Source: Castellaniella sp041677825 | GTDB lineage: Bacteria; Pseudomonadota; Gammaproteobacteria; Burkholderiales; Burkholderiaceae_B | Assembly (NCBI RefSeq): GCF_041677825.1 | Contig: NZ_JBAYPG010000010.1 | Span: 16,381 to 80,380 of the forward strand | DNA length: 64,000 nt | Reading direction: 5' to 3' | In this document: positions 32,385 through 41,306 of the stretch, in pieces | Layout of the letters: the number at the start of each line of letters is the position of its first letter | How positions within the stretch are numbered: the stretch's first letter is position 1 | Notes under the pieces: model-generated | The model's input: the letters and a program-made list of their open reading frames with translations, nothing else | Databases searched by the model: none | Told to the model about the DNA's origin: nothing | Made by a program: the position numbers and the translations under genes

Positions 32385-33731
32385 TCAGCCCGGGCGCGCC
32401 TTGCGTGCCCGGGATGATGGAATGCCGGCGTCCTCGCGATACTTGGCCAGGGTCCGTCGCGCCACCTGGATGCCGTCGGCGTTCAGCAGCTGGGCCAGGC
32501 GGCTGTCGCTCAATGGAGCGCACGCCGACTCGGACGCCACCAGGCGCCGGATCCGCGCCTGGATGGCGGTGCTGGAGCATCGCTCACCATGGCGACCCGG
32601 AACCCCGCTGGAGAAGAAATACTGCAGGGCGTGCAGGCCGCTGCCCGGGACAAGCAGGAATTTCCCGGCAATGGCGCGTGACACGGTGGACACATGCAAG
32701 CCAGTGTCGTCTGCCACGTCGGCCAGTACCAGCGGCTTCATGGCCTGCGCGCCATGCCTGAAAAAATCGTCCTGCAGGGCCAGGATCGAATGGACGACCC
32801 GGGCCAGCGTCGCCTGGCGGTTCTGCAGTCCGCGCAGCAGCCAGCGTGCCTCGCGCAGCCGGCTGCTCAGGTAGGTGCGGGCTGCTGCATCGGCCACCGT
32901 GCGGATCAGGCCGGCATAGCCGGCATCGATGCGCAACGTGGGCTGCAGTATGGGGTTCGGTGTGACCTGCCACCCGCCATGGTGCCGGCTGGCGATGACG
33001 TCGGGCAGATCAGCGGCTGACGATGACCCTGCCGATGCGTCGGCAAAGCGCGCGCCCGGCGCGGGATCCAGTTGGCGCAGCAGGATCCCGATGCCCTGCA
33101 TGCCAGGTGGCAGGGCCGGGGTGGGTAGTGCCTGCAGGCCCTGTCCCGAGCGCATGCTAGCCAGCCAGGCGTGCGCCTGGAGGCGCCACGGGGTTGCGGC
33201 CGGCAGGGCTTCGAGCTGCAACTGCAGACACTCGACCAGATCGCGGGCAGCAACCCCGGCAGGGTCGAATTGCTGGATCTGGCGCAGTACGGCCAGCACC
33301 TGGCGCGGTTGTGGCCAATCCGGTGGCACAGCCGCTCCGAGCAGGTCGCGACAGACGGGTGCCAGTGCCTCGGGCGCCTCGCACAGGTAGCCGCGCTCGT
33401 CCAACGCGCCGATCAGGGCGCAGCCAATGGCGAATTCTGCATCTGCAAGGCCCAGCAGCCGCAATTGCTGCAGCAAATGTTGAAAGAGCGTGTCGGGCAC
33501 GATGGGTTCGTGCGCAGTTTTGCGCGCATCGGCATCACCCGCGGGCTGGGCGGGTACCAAGGGCTCCGCCTCTTGCCGCTCGAGCAGCGGATTGGATTCG
33601 AGCTGCCGCTCGACTTCCTGCAGCAATTCGGGGCCGGACATCTGCAGCAGCCGTACCGACTGCCGCAGTTCGGGCGTCATGGTCAACTGCTGCGTGGTTC
33701 TGACGCCAGGCTGCTGGGCGAGATTGGGCAT
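32385..33731 (-). CDS. rpoN: RNA polymerase sigma-54 factor RpoN
   Basis: The protein has 448 residues, somewhat shorter than the usual 475-500, mainly through a short region II. The N-terminal activator-interaction region is Gln/Leu rich (RQSVRLLQMSGPELLQEVER, then QLESNPLLE). The C-terminal RpoN box is ARRTLAKYREDAGI, which reads the -24 element. It directly precedes glnA and its sigma-54 promoter, so sigma, kinase, activator and target all lie within 13 kb. In most betaproteobacteria rpoN is next to lptB and hpf instead, so this may be a second or relocated copy (inference). Confidence 0.92.
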   Translation of the reverse strand: MPNLAQQPGVRTTQQLTMTPELRQSVRLLQMSGPELLQEVERQLESNPLLERQEAEPLVPAQPAGDADARKTAHEPIVPDTLFQHLLQQLRLLGLADAEFAIGCALIGALDERGYLCEAPEALAPVCRDLLGAAVPPDWPQPRQVLAVLRQIQQFDPAGVAARDLVECLQLQLEALPAATPWRLQAHAWLASMRSGQGLQALPTPALPPGMQGIGILLRQLDPAPGARFADASAGSSSAADLPDVIASRHHGGWQVTPNPILQPTLRIDAGYAGLIRTVADAAARTYLSSRLREARWLLRGLQNRQATLARVVHSILALQDDFFRHGAQAMKPLVLADVADDTGLHVSTVSRAIAGKFLLVPGSGLHALQYFFSSGVPGRHGERCSSTAIQARIRRLVASESACAPLSDSRLAQLLNADGIQVARRTLAKYREDAGIPSSRARKARPG

Positions 33732-33823
33732 GGTGATTCATCGGCTGCGGGATGCTTGCGGATTCATCTTACCGCAGCCCGATTGGCGTGCAAGCGGGCT
33801 GGATTGCGGCTTGCGCGCCCCTG

Positions 33824-34702
33824 TCAGCGGATGCGATTCAGCTCGTCCAGCACATGCTGAACCGCAATTTCCTGGGGGCCCGTGCGATGGGCGATGCCCA
33901 TCGGGCGCCACAGGGGCGGGTCGAGGAACAGGATCCTGATGCGTTCATCGATTTGCGGCTGCAGCGTTTCGTAGGACAGCAGGGTGGCCCCATAGCCCGC
34001 CCCTACAAGGCTCTTGGCCGAGTCGTTGTAGTTGACGCGAATCTTGGCCTGCGGGCGCAGGCCACCGGCGGCGAACCATTCGTTGATGATTCTGGCCAGT
34101 TGCGTGCTGTCGTCATTGAGGATGAGCGGGCGTGCCGCCAGCCAGGCGGCCGTGGCCTTCTCCGGGCTGTCCCAGTGTGCCGGCACGAGTGCCACCACGG
34201 GGTCTTTTCGCCATGGACGCACCTGGACTTCGGCCATCTGGCTTTGCGGCAAGGCCACCGCGGCGATGTCGAGCAGGCCCTTGGCCAGGCGGTCCATCGC
34301 TTCGCGTGAGTTGAGTACGGCCAGTTCGACTTCGATGCCCGCGTGTTTTTCCGACAGGCGCCTGAGCGCCATGGGCAGCAGATAGGTGATCACCGGGGTC
34401 GCCGCGCTGACCCGCACACGACCGATCTTGCCCTGCGCATGCAGCTGGATGTCCTGCAGCATGGCGTCGCTCTGGTTCAGCAAGCGCTGTGCCCGTGCAA
34501 TCAGTGCCGCCCCGACGCCGGTGGGTTCGGCCTTCTTGCGCTTGCGCAGCAGCAGTTCGACCCCCAGTTGTTTTTCCAGTTCGTTGATGTGCAGGCTGAC
34601 AGTGGGCGGTGCCAGGTGCAGCGCCCGTGCGGCCGCGACAAAGGAACCCTGCTCGGCAATGGTGACGAGTGTTCGGAGACGATCGAGGTTCAGTTCGCGC
34701 AT
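33824..34702 (-). CDS. LysR-family regulator of the FAD-oxidase/TRAP cluster
   Basis: The protein has 292 residues. The helix-turn-helix spans residues ~14-60 (SFVAAARALHLAPPTVSLHI, then NELEKQLGVELLLRKRKK), followed by the effector domain. It is divergent from the cluster starting at 34813 across 110 bp that hold a perfect palindrome, so it probably regulates uptake and breakdown of that cluster's substrate. The ligand is unknown. Confidence 0.85.
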   Translation of the reverse strand: MRELNLDRLRTLVTIAEQGSFVAAARALHLAPPTVSLHINELEKQLGVELLLRKRKKAEPTGVGAALIARAQRLLNQSDAMLQDIQLHAQGKIGRVRVSAATPVITYLLPMALRRLSEKHAGIEVELAVLNSREAMDRLAKGLLDIAAVALPQSQMAEVQVRPWRKDPVVALVPAHWDSPEKATAAWLAARPLILNDDSTQLARIINEWFAAGGLRPQAKIRVNYNDSAKSLVGAGYGATLLSYETLQPQIDERIRILFLDPPLWRPMGIAHRTGPQEIAVQHVLDELNRIR

Positions 34703-34707
34703 GTTTA

Positions 34708-34721
34708 TGATTCATGAATCA
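34708..34721. promoter_or_regulatory. Palindromic LysR operator candidate
   Basis: TGATTCATGAATCA is a perfect 14-bp palindrome six bases upstream of the LysR start codon and about 90 bp before the divergent FAD oxidase. Position suits autoregulation. Function not shown. Confidence 0.4.
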
Positions 34722-34812
34722 AAAGGTCAGAATATTCAACTTTTGTTTATTTTATCGTCTTCCTACAATCGGTGAAGAGCATACGAATCAGACTGTATCG
34801 AAGGAGAAACGC

Positions 34813-36309
34813 GTGGGCAGTCCAGTGCATGATGCATATCGTCGTAGTCAGGCAATGCCGTTGGCCACCCGCGACGCGGTGGCCGCCGAGTTGGCCGGCA
34901 TCGTGGGGGCCGACCATGTCTGGTGTGGCGAACAGGCCCGCCAGCGCTACCCGGGCGACAAGAGCTGGTTGACGATCGTGCATGCGCATTATGGCCAGCC
35001 GCTGAACCAGCCTGAAATTGCTGTGGCACCGGCCACGGTGGCGCAGGTTTCGGACATCATGCGCCTGGCCTCGCGCACCGGGATGGCGGTCACCCCGCTG
35101 GGTGGCGGTTCGGGTGTCCAGGGGGCCGCCAATGCCAACCTGGGCGGCTTGCTGCTGGATCTCACCCGACTGGATCGCATCCGTGACGTGGACGAAGCGT
35201 CGCTGACCTGCACGGTCGAGTGCGGCATGAACGTCAAGCGCTTCGATACCGAGCTGGCCAGGCAGGGCCTGACCTTCACGCACGACCCGGCGTCGGCCGA
35301 ATGGGCCTCGGTGGGCGGCGCCATCGCGGCGCGCGGTTCGGGGGTGCTGTCGACCCGCTATGGCAACATACAGGATCACGTGCTGTCCCTGGAAGTCGTG
35401 CTGGCCGATGGCCAGGTGGTGCAGCTGCCGGCCGTGCCCAAGCATGGCGTGGGGCCCGAACTCAGCCAGTTGTTCGTGGGCAGCGAGGGGGTGCTGGGCA
35501 TCGTCACTGCTGCGCGTGTCAAAATCCAGAAGCAGCCCGGAGCCCGGCGCTTCAGTGCCGTGCGCTTTCCTTCACTGGCCGCGGGTATTGCAGCCGGGCG
35601 GGAGATCGTCACTTCGGGGCTGCGCCCGGCGGTGATCCGCCTCTACGATGCGCATTCCTCGGTGCTCAGCCTCGAGAAGATCGTGCGCGCCGGCCTGCAG
35701 GGCGAAACCATGGTGCTGATGGTGGAAGGCCAGCACGCGGCATTGGTCGATGCCGAGATGCAGATTTGCGAGCAGATCTGCCAGGATCACGGCGGGCAGA
35801 AACTCGATGACCGTATCGGCGCCTTGTGGTGGGATGATCGCTATGGGATGTCCCATCCGCCGCATACGCCAGCGTTGCCGCAGATCTGGATGACGATGGA
35901 TGCGGTGTCCGATTTTCGCTGCATTCAGGGGCTGTACGACGGGGTGACCGCCGCCATTGCCAGTTCGATCGACCCCAAGTGGGGGCTTTCGGTCAAGACG
36001 CACCTGTCGCACTGGTATGAATGGGGTGCAATGATCTACGCCAGGGTCAATGTGCCTCGAGGGCCGGACAATCTGCAGGAGGCCGTGGCGCTGCATGATC
36101 GGATCGTGGCTGCTGCGGTGCAGGCCACCCTGGCCGCCGGTGGGGTGATGAACGATCATCACGGTGTGGGGATGCGTCTGGGGCCCCACATGCAGGCTCA
36201 ATTCGGGGCGGCGGGCATGAGCCTCCTGCAGGGGGTGAAGTCGGGGCTGGACCCGCAGGGGATCCTGAGTCCCGGCAAACTGGGGCTGTCCAGCCCGCTG
36301 GCGGGCTGA
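34813..36309 (+). CDS. FAD-linked oxidase (GlcD / alkylglycerone-phosphate-synthase-like)
   Basis: The protein has 498 residues from the GTG at 34813, chosen because AAGGAG is six bases upstream. The FAD_binding_4 domain is at ~60-240, with VTPLGGGSGVQGAANANLGG. The C-terminal oxidase domain ends with the motif MNDHHGVGMRLGPHM. The paired His resembles the HHH motif of alkyldihydroxyacetonephosphate synthases, so the substrate may be a phosphorylated polyol or a 2-hydroxy acid. First gene of a cluster with an SDR, an FGGY kinase, an iron alcohol dehydrogenase and a TRAP transporter. Confidence 0.78.
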   Translation: MGSPVHDAYRRSQAMPLATRDAVAAELAGIVGADHVWCGEQARQRYPGDKSWLTIVHAHYGQPLNQPEIAVAPATVAQVSDIMRLASRTGMAVTPLGGGSGVQGAANANLGGLLLDLTRLDRIRDVDEASLTCTVECGMNVKRFDTELARQGLTFTHDPASAEWASVGGAIAARGSGVLSTRYGNIQDHVLSLEVVLADGQVVQLPAVPKHGVGPELSQLFVGSEGVLGIVTAARVKIQKQPGARRFSAVRFPSLAAGIAAGREIVTSGLRPAVIRLYDAHSSVLSLEKIVRAGLQGETMVLMVEGQHAALVDAEMQICEQICQDHGGQKLDDRIGALWWDDRYGMSHPPHTPALPQIWMTMDAVSDFRCIQGLYDGVTAAIASSIDPKWGLSVKTHLSHWYEWGAMIYARVNVPRGPDNLQEAVALHDRIVAAAVQATLAAGGVMNDHHGVGMRLGPHMQAQFGAAGMSLLQGVKSGLDPQGILSPGKLGLSSPLAG

Positions 36310-36357
36310 TGGCCCGGGTGGACGGCGGTTTCCGATGCATGGCATGGGGGTGACGCA

Positions 36358-37125
36358 ATGAATCTGGGCTTGGCAGGGCGTGTGGCCCTGATTACCGGCG
36401 GTGCGCGTGGCATCGGTCTGGCGCATGCCCGTGCGCTCGGTCATGAAGGCGCCGTCATCATCCTCAACGATGTCGATGAGCAGGCAGCCGAAGCGGCGGT
36501 CGGTGGCCTGCGTGCCGACGGCATACAGGTCGGTTTTCGGCCGGGTGATGCCACGGTCCCGGACGTGGTCGAAGACACCGTGGCCGGGGTGTTGTCGGAA
36601 CACGGCCGGCTGGACATCCTGGTCAACAATGCCGGCATCGGGGTCAAGCCGGCCGCCCTGGTGCAGGAGATGCCGTTCGACGCCTGGCAACGCATGCTGC
36701 ATGTCCATCTGGACAGTACCTTCCTGTGGTCGCGGGCTGCGGTGGCGCCCATGCGCGAGAACGGTTTCGGGCGCATCATCAATACCTCTTCGATGAATTT
36801 CACCGGTGGCGGCCGGCCCGGGGTGGCGCATTACTCGGCGGCCAAGGCCGGCATCGTCGGCCTGACCCGGACGATGGCCAAGGAGGTGGGTCCGCTGGGG
36901 ATCACCGTGAATGCGATCGCCCCCGGCTACGTGGCGACCGAACTGATCGCCCAGTTCTCGGCCGACATGATGCGGCGTCTGCAGAGCCAGAATCCGATGG
37001 GGCGTCTGTGCCAGCCCGAAGAAGTGGCTGCGCTGGTCGCCTTTCTGTGTTCCGGGCATGCCGGCTTCATCAATGGTGAACTGATCTGCATGGATGGTGG
37101 CCGGCGTGATTTCTACTGGGGCTGA
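36358..37125 (+). CDS. Short-chain dehydrogenase/reductase
   Basis: The protein has 255 residues. The cofactor motif is TGGARGIGLAHA near residues 14-25, and NNAG is followed by the Ser, Tyr-x3-Lys catalytic set (INTSSMNF ... HYSAAKAG). The ending NGELICMDGG is typical of classical SDRs of the FabG type. It probably oxidises or reduces a hydroxyl group of the cluster's polyol or acid substrate. It starts 48 bp after the FAD oxidase and lies 22 bp before the kinase. Confidence 0.85.
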   Translation: MNLGLAGRVALITGGARGIGLAHARALGHEGAVIILNDVDEQAAEAAVGGLRADGIQVGFRPGDATVPDVVEDTVAGVLSEHGRLDILVNNAGIGVKPAALVQEMPFDAWQRMLHVHLDSTFLWSRAAVAPMRENGFGRIINTSSMNFTGGGRPGVAHYSAAKAGIVGLTRTMAKEVGPLGITVNAIAPGYVATELIAQFSADMMRRLQSQNPMGRLCQPEEVAALVAFLCSGHAGFINGELICMDGGRRDFYWG

Positions 37126-37147
37126 TCCCGGATCGGGACGGACGGGC

Positions 37148-38674
37148 ATGGATGGCATGGGCAATAAACACTATTTCATCGGTATCGACATTGGCGCGGG
37201 CAGTCTGACGACGACGGTGATCGATCTGCAGGGGCAGGTTGTCGGCTCGGCCAGTGCCGAACTGACCACGCACAGCCCCCACGCCGGCTGGAGCGAGCAG
37301 GATCCGCACGACTGGTGGCATGCGCTGTGCGGCACGGCCCGCCAGGCACTGGCCCAGGGGTCGCTGGCTGCCGACCAGATCGGGGCCGTCGCACTGAGCG
37401 CGGGTGCGCATACGCCTGTGCTCGTCGATGCCGCCGGGCAGGTCATCCGCCCGGCCATCCTCTGGAGCGACACGCGCAGCCGCCTTGAAGCAGCCGAACT
37501 CAAGGAAAATCACGGATCCGAGATCTTCGGCATTGCCCGCAACGTGCCGGCGCCCACCTGGACGCAGCCGCAGTTGCTCTGGCTGGCGCGTCACGAGCCA
37601 GATGCACTGGCGCGCACGAAACGCCTGTATGTGGCCAAGGACTGGCTGCGGGCGCAGCTGACGGACACCTGGGAAACCGATCACACCGAAGCGGCGGGCA
37701 CCTTGCTGTACGATGTGCAGCGTCGGCAGTGGTCCGATCGCCTCTGCGCGATGATCGGGCTGGATCCAGCCCTGTTGCCGCCCCTGGTGGCGGTGACGGA
37801 CGTGGTGGGCCAGGTGACCACGGCCGCCGCCGCGGCCACCGGCCTGGCGGTCGGCACGCCCGTGGTCTGCGGCAGTTCCGATACATCCATCGAAACCTAT
37901 GGGGCGGGCGCGGTGGCCCTGGGCACCGGGGCGGTCAAGCTGGCGACTGCGGCCACCATCACCATGGTCAATGCCGAGCCGGGGCCCACGGCGTCCGTGA
38001 TCCATTATCCGTTCTGTGTGCCGGATCACTGGTACGCCATCGGCGCGACCAATTCGTGCGCCTCGGCGCACCGTTGGTTGCGCGACACGTTCTTTTCCGG
38101 CAACGGCATGACGGGGGCACAGGCCTTCCAGGCCATGGACCGCGATGCGGCCAGTGTACCGGCCGGCGCGGGCGGGCTGTTGTTTCACCCCTATCTGCAG
38201 GGTGAGCGCACGCCCTACTGGGATCCGCTGCTGCGCGGCGATTTTCTGGGCATCACGTTTGCGCACGAGCGGCGCCATTTTGTACGCGCGCTCTACGAGG
38301 GGGTCGCCTTTTCCCTGTACGATGTGCTGCAGGCGCTCGAAGCGCAGGGCAAGGCGATGACCGAGGCCCGCATCATCGGTGGTGGCTCGCACAGTGCCAC
38401 CTGGCGCCAGATCGTGGCCGACGTGCTCGGGATATCCATCGCCATGCCACGCATCACCGATGCCTCGTTCGGGGCGGCCCTCGTTGCGGCAGTGGGGGCG
38501 GGTGCCTTTCCAGACCTGCCCACGGCGGCTGAACGCACGGTGGCTTTCGTGGCTCATCACGAACCGGACCCCCGGCAGCACCAGCGTTATCTGGACATGC
38601 ATGCGATCTACCGTGATGCGGCCCGGGCGCTGTTCGATATCAACCACCGTCTGTCGGCCATCAGTCCGAGGTGA
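37148..38674 (+). CDS. FGGY-family carbohydrate kinase (xylulokinase/glycerol-kinase-like)
   Basis: The protein has 508 residues from the ATG at 37148. The N-terminal phosphate motif is FIGIDIGAGSLTTTVIDLQG, and the second ATPase half includes YGAGAVALGTGAVKLATAA and the ARIIGGGSHSATWRQIVADV signature. It closely follows the xylulokinase pattern; the substrate is likely a ketose or polyol delivered by the TRAP transporter. The stop is three bases from the start of the next gene. Confidence 0.85.
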   Translation: MDGMGNKHYFIGIDIGAGSLTTTVIDLQGQVVGSASAELTTHSPHAGWSEQDPHDWWHALCGTARQALAQGSLAADQIGAVALSAGAHTPVLVDAAGQVIRPAILWSDTRSRLEAAELKENHGSEIFGIARNVPAPTWTQPQLLWLARHEPDALARTKRLYVAKDWLRAQLTDTWETDHTEAAGTLLYDVQRRQWSDRLCAMIGLDPALLPPLVAVTDVVGQVTTAAAAATGLAVGTPVVCGSSDTSIETYGAGAVALGTGAVKLATAATITMVNAEPGPTASVIHYPFCVPDHWYAIGATNSCASAHRWLRDTFFSGNGMTGAQAFQAMDRDAASVPAGAGGLLFHPYLQGERTPYWDPLLRGDFLGITFAHERRHFVRALYEGVAFSLYDVLQALEAQGKAMTEARIIGGGSHSATWRQIVADVLGISIAMPRITDASFGAALVAAVGAGAFPDLPTAAERTVAFVAHHEPDPRQHQRYLDMHAIYRDAARALFDINHRLSAISPR

Positions 38675-38677
38675 TCC

Positions 38678-39763
38678 ATGCTCAAGGTCTTTGCTGCCCC
38701 ACATCGATACATTCAGGGGCCTGATGCGCTCGCGCAGCTGGGCGCCCAGGCCGCGGTCCTGGGCGCACGCCGCCCACTGGTCATCATGGATTCGTTCGTG
38801 CGCGATCTGCTGTTCGAGCGCATACGGCAGGGCCTCGGGGATCTGGCCGACCAGGCCATCGTCACCGTGTTCAGCGGCGAATGTACCGGCGCCGAGATCG
38901 ACCGGCTGGCGGGCCTGGCTGCGGGCGCCCAGGCCGATGTCATCGTGGCGGTCGGGGGCGGCAAGACCATCGACAGCGCAAAGGGGGTCCGGATCCAGTC
39001 CGGCCTGCCCATTTTCATCGTGCCGAGCATTGCGTCCAACGACTCGCCCACCAGTCGCCTGGTGGTGCTGTATACCGCCGATCATGCGGTGGACAAGGTC
39101 GATCTCATGCCCACCAATCCGGATCTGGTTCTGGTGGATACCCAGGTGCTGGTGCAGGCGCCCGAACGCTTCTTTGTCTCGGGGGTGGGCGATGCACTGT
39201 CCAAGAAATTCGAGGCTGCGCAGTGCATCGGCAGCCGACGCAGGAATTTTCACGACGGACAGGCGACGTTGCTGGCGCAAGCCATCGCCGACTTGTGCTA
39301 CGACACGGTACGGGCGCATGCCGATGGCGCGCTCGAGGCCGTGCGCAACCGGCGGGTCAATGATGACTTCGAGCGTACGGTCGAAGCCACCATCCTGCTG
39401 TCCGGGCTGGCATTCGAAAGTGCAGGTCTGTCCATCGCGCATTCATTGACCCGGGGCCTGTCCGCGGTGCCAGGCCCGGCAGCGGCCCTGCATGGTGAGC
39501 AGGTGGCCTTTGGCCTGCTGGTCCAGTTGTTGCTGGAAGGCCGGTCTGCGGATTTCATGGCGGACCTGCTGATGTTCTACGGTCGCATGGGTCTGCCCCG
39601 GACCCTGACCGGGCTCGGTTTGCAGGGTGATCCTGCACAGGCAGCTGATCTGATCGCGCAGATCACGTGGGAACGGGCCCCTTATACAGGGGCTTTCACG
39701 CACCCACTGGATCAAAAGCGGCTGGCAGCTGCAATCCTTGATGTCCATCGGTCAAACGCATGA
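38678..39763 (+). CDS. Iron-containing alcohol dehydrogenase, glycerol-dehydrogenase type
   Basis: The protein has 361 residues. The NAD motif is VAVGGGKTIDSAKG near residues 89-102. Metal ligands are visible as Asp in GVGDALSKKFEA and His residues in AHSLTRGL and ALHGEQVAFGLL, the order seen in GldA. It would oxidise a vicinal-diol such as glycerol or a related polyol. Three bases separate it from the kinase, so the two are co-expressed and probably consecutive steps. Confidence 0.85.
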   Translation: MLKVFAAPHRYIQGPDALAQLGAQAAVLGARRPLVIMDSFVRDLLFERIRQGLGDLADQAIVTVFSGECTGAEIDRLAGLAAGAQADVIVAVGGGKTIDSAKGVRIQSGLPIFIVPSIASNDSPTSRLVVLYTADHAVDKVDLMPTNPDLVLVDTQVLVQAPERFFVSGVGDALSKKFEAAQCIGSRRRNFHDGQATLLAQAIADLCYDTVRAHADGALEAVRNRRVNDDFERTVEATILLSGLAFESAGLSIAHSLTRGLSAVPGPAAALHGEQVAFGLLVQLLLEGRSADFMADLLMFYGRMGLPRTLTGLGLQGDPAQAADLIAQITWERAPYTGAFTHPLDQKRLAAAILDVHRSNA

Positions 39764-39814
39764 TGCAGATGGACAGAAAATCCATGATGGTATGACACAC
39801 CAAGGAGACACACC

Positions 39815-40804
39815 ATGAAAAAATGGCTCTCGATCTGCACTACGGCGCTCGCCCTGTCCGTGGGTGCGACCGCCCTGCATGCTGAAACGACCGTGCGGGT
39901 CGGCAGCATACAGTCCGAAGAGTTCTACATGAATCCGTACATCAAGAAATTCGAGGAAATCGTTCGTGAAAAGACCGACAATGCCTACAATTTCAAGGTG
40001 TACTACAACAGTACGCTGGGCAGCGAATCCGAGATGTTCGAACAGATGCAGGCGGGCCTGCTCGACATGATGTTCGGTTATTCGGCGATTCTGCCGAATT
40101 ACGTCAAGGAAACCGAAATCATCGGCCTGCCTGGCCTGCTGTCCGATTTCGACGAAGTGCACAAGGTCATGAATGGCCCGATCGGCGAAGATCTCGCACA
40201 AAAAGTACTGGACAGCACCGGCGTGCGCATTCTCTGGTTCGTCGACCAGGCACACCGCAACGTGTTTCTGAAAGACAAGGATGTCAAGTCCGTGGCCGAT
40301 CTCAAGGGGATCAAGCTGCGCTCGCCCAATTCGCCGCTGTACCTCCAGGTGCTGGGCACGATGGGCTTCAATGCGGCGCCCATGGGTTTCAATGAAATCT
40401 ATACCGCCGTGCAGACGGGCGTGGTCGATGGCCACGAACAGGAAGATCCGGGTATGCTGGCCATGAAGTTCTACGAGGTCGAAAACCGGGCGGTCGTGAC
40501 GCGCCATATGTATCAGTCGGCGGTGTGGGAAGTCAGCGAAAAGTTCTTCCAGAAGCTGCCCGAGAAGGATCGCCAGATCTTCATCGATGCGGCGCGCGAG
40601 GCAGGCATCTGGTTCCGTCCGCTGACCGGTCTCGAAGCCGAACTGGCTGCACGCAAGGAACTCGAGGAAAAGCATGGCGTCAAGGTGGTCGAGCTCGACC
40701 AGGCCGAGCTCAATGCGCTGTTCGAGCCCATGGTCGATCAATACGCCAAGGATAGGGGCATCTACGACTACGTGGTCAAGGTGCGCGAAGAACTGGGCAA
40801 GTAA
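39815..40804 (+). CDS. TRAP transporter solute-binding protein (DctP), cluster 1
   Basis: The protein has 329 residues. Signal peptide MKKWLSICTTALALSVGATA, cleaved after LHA. The DctP fold shows the conserved ligand Arg in KGIKLRSPNSPLY and the VDGHEQEDPGML segment. Such Arg residues usually clamp a carboxylate, so the ligand is probably a sugar acid or hydroxy acid. AAGGAG lies before the start. It leads the dctP-dctQ-dctM order. Confidence 0.92.
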   Translation: MKKWLSICTTALALSVGATALHAETTVRVGSIQSEEFYMNPYIKKFEEIVREKTDNAYNFKVYYNSTLGSESEMFEQMQAGLLDMMFGYSAILPNYVKETEIIGLPGLLSDFDEVHKVMNGPIGEDLAQKVLDSTGVRILWFVDQAHRNVFLKDKDVKSVADLKGIKLRSPNSPLYLQVLGTMGFNAAPMGFNEIYTAVQTGVVDGHEQEDPGMLAMKFYEVENRAVVTRHMYQSAVWEVSEKFFQKLPEKDRQIFIDAAREAGIWFRPLTGLEAELAARKELEEKHGVKVVELDQAELNALFEPMVDQYAKDRGIYDYVVKVREELGK

Positions 40805-40828
40805 TCAAGGCTCGAGTGGGGTCACCCG

Positions 40829-41296
40829 ATGAACAAATCCTGGCATCCCCTGTTCAGCGAGGTGATCGTCATCCTCTGCTTTCTCGTGATCGTGCTGGCT
40901 ACCTTTCTTGGGGTGGTCAGCCGTTACGTGCTTGAATACTCATTGCCGTGGGCCGACGAGGTGGCCCGCTATGCGCTCGTCTGGCTGGTATATGTCGGCA
41001 TGGTCAGTACCCTGGTGCGGGGCCAGCACGTCTGCGTCGAACTGCTTCTCGTGCGCTATCGGGGCCGGGCCAGGGTCTGGCTGCTGAACCTGATCGATCT
41101 GGCCTGTATGGTGCTGTTCGCCGCACTGTTGTACGGCGGCCTGCAGCTGATGCAGATGGCGCAGACGCAGATCACGCCCGCGCTGGGCATTTCCAAGTCC
41201 TGGATCTATGCTGCGGTCCCGCTGGGGTCTGCACTGATGTTGATCGAATATGTCCTGCGCATCCGGCGCAGGCTGTCTGGCCAGAGCGCCAGCTGA
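40829..41296 (+). CDS. TRAP transporter small permease (DctQ), cluster 1
   Basis: The protein has 155 residues with four hydrophobic segments. The DctQ signature SRYVLEYSLPWADEVARYAL is near residues 30-50, followed by LVWLVYVGMVSTLVRGQHVC. DctQ pairs with DctM in the inner membrane. It follows the binding protein after 24 bp and precedes DctM by 10 bp. Confidence 0.92.
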   Translation: MNKSWHPLFSEVIVILCFLVIVLATFLGVVSRYVLEYSLPWADEVARYALVWLVYVGMVSTLVRGQHVCVELLLVRYRGRARVWLLNLIDLACMVLFAALLYGGLQLMQMAQTQITPALGISKSWIYAAVPLGSALMLIEYVLRIRRRLSGQSAS

Positions 41297-41306
41297 GGAG
41301 GGCGAA

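Noticed and set aside
35572..39442. Long minus-strand frames (35572-37164 and 37070-39442) opposite the SDR, kinase and alcohol dehydrogenase
   Set aside because: These are codon-bias shadows; the plus-strand genes carry full catalytic motifs and tight spacing.
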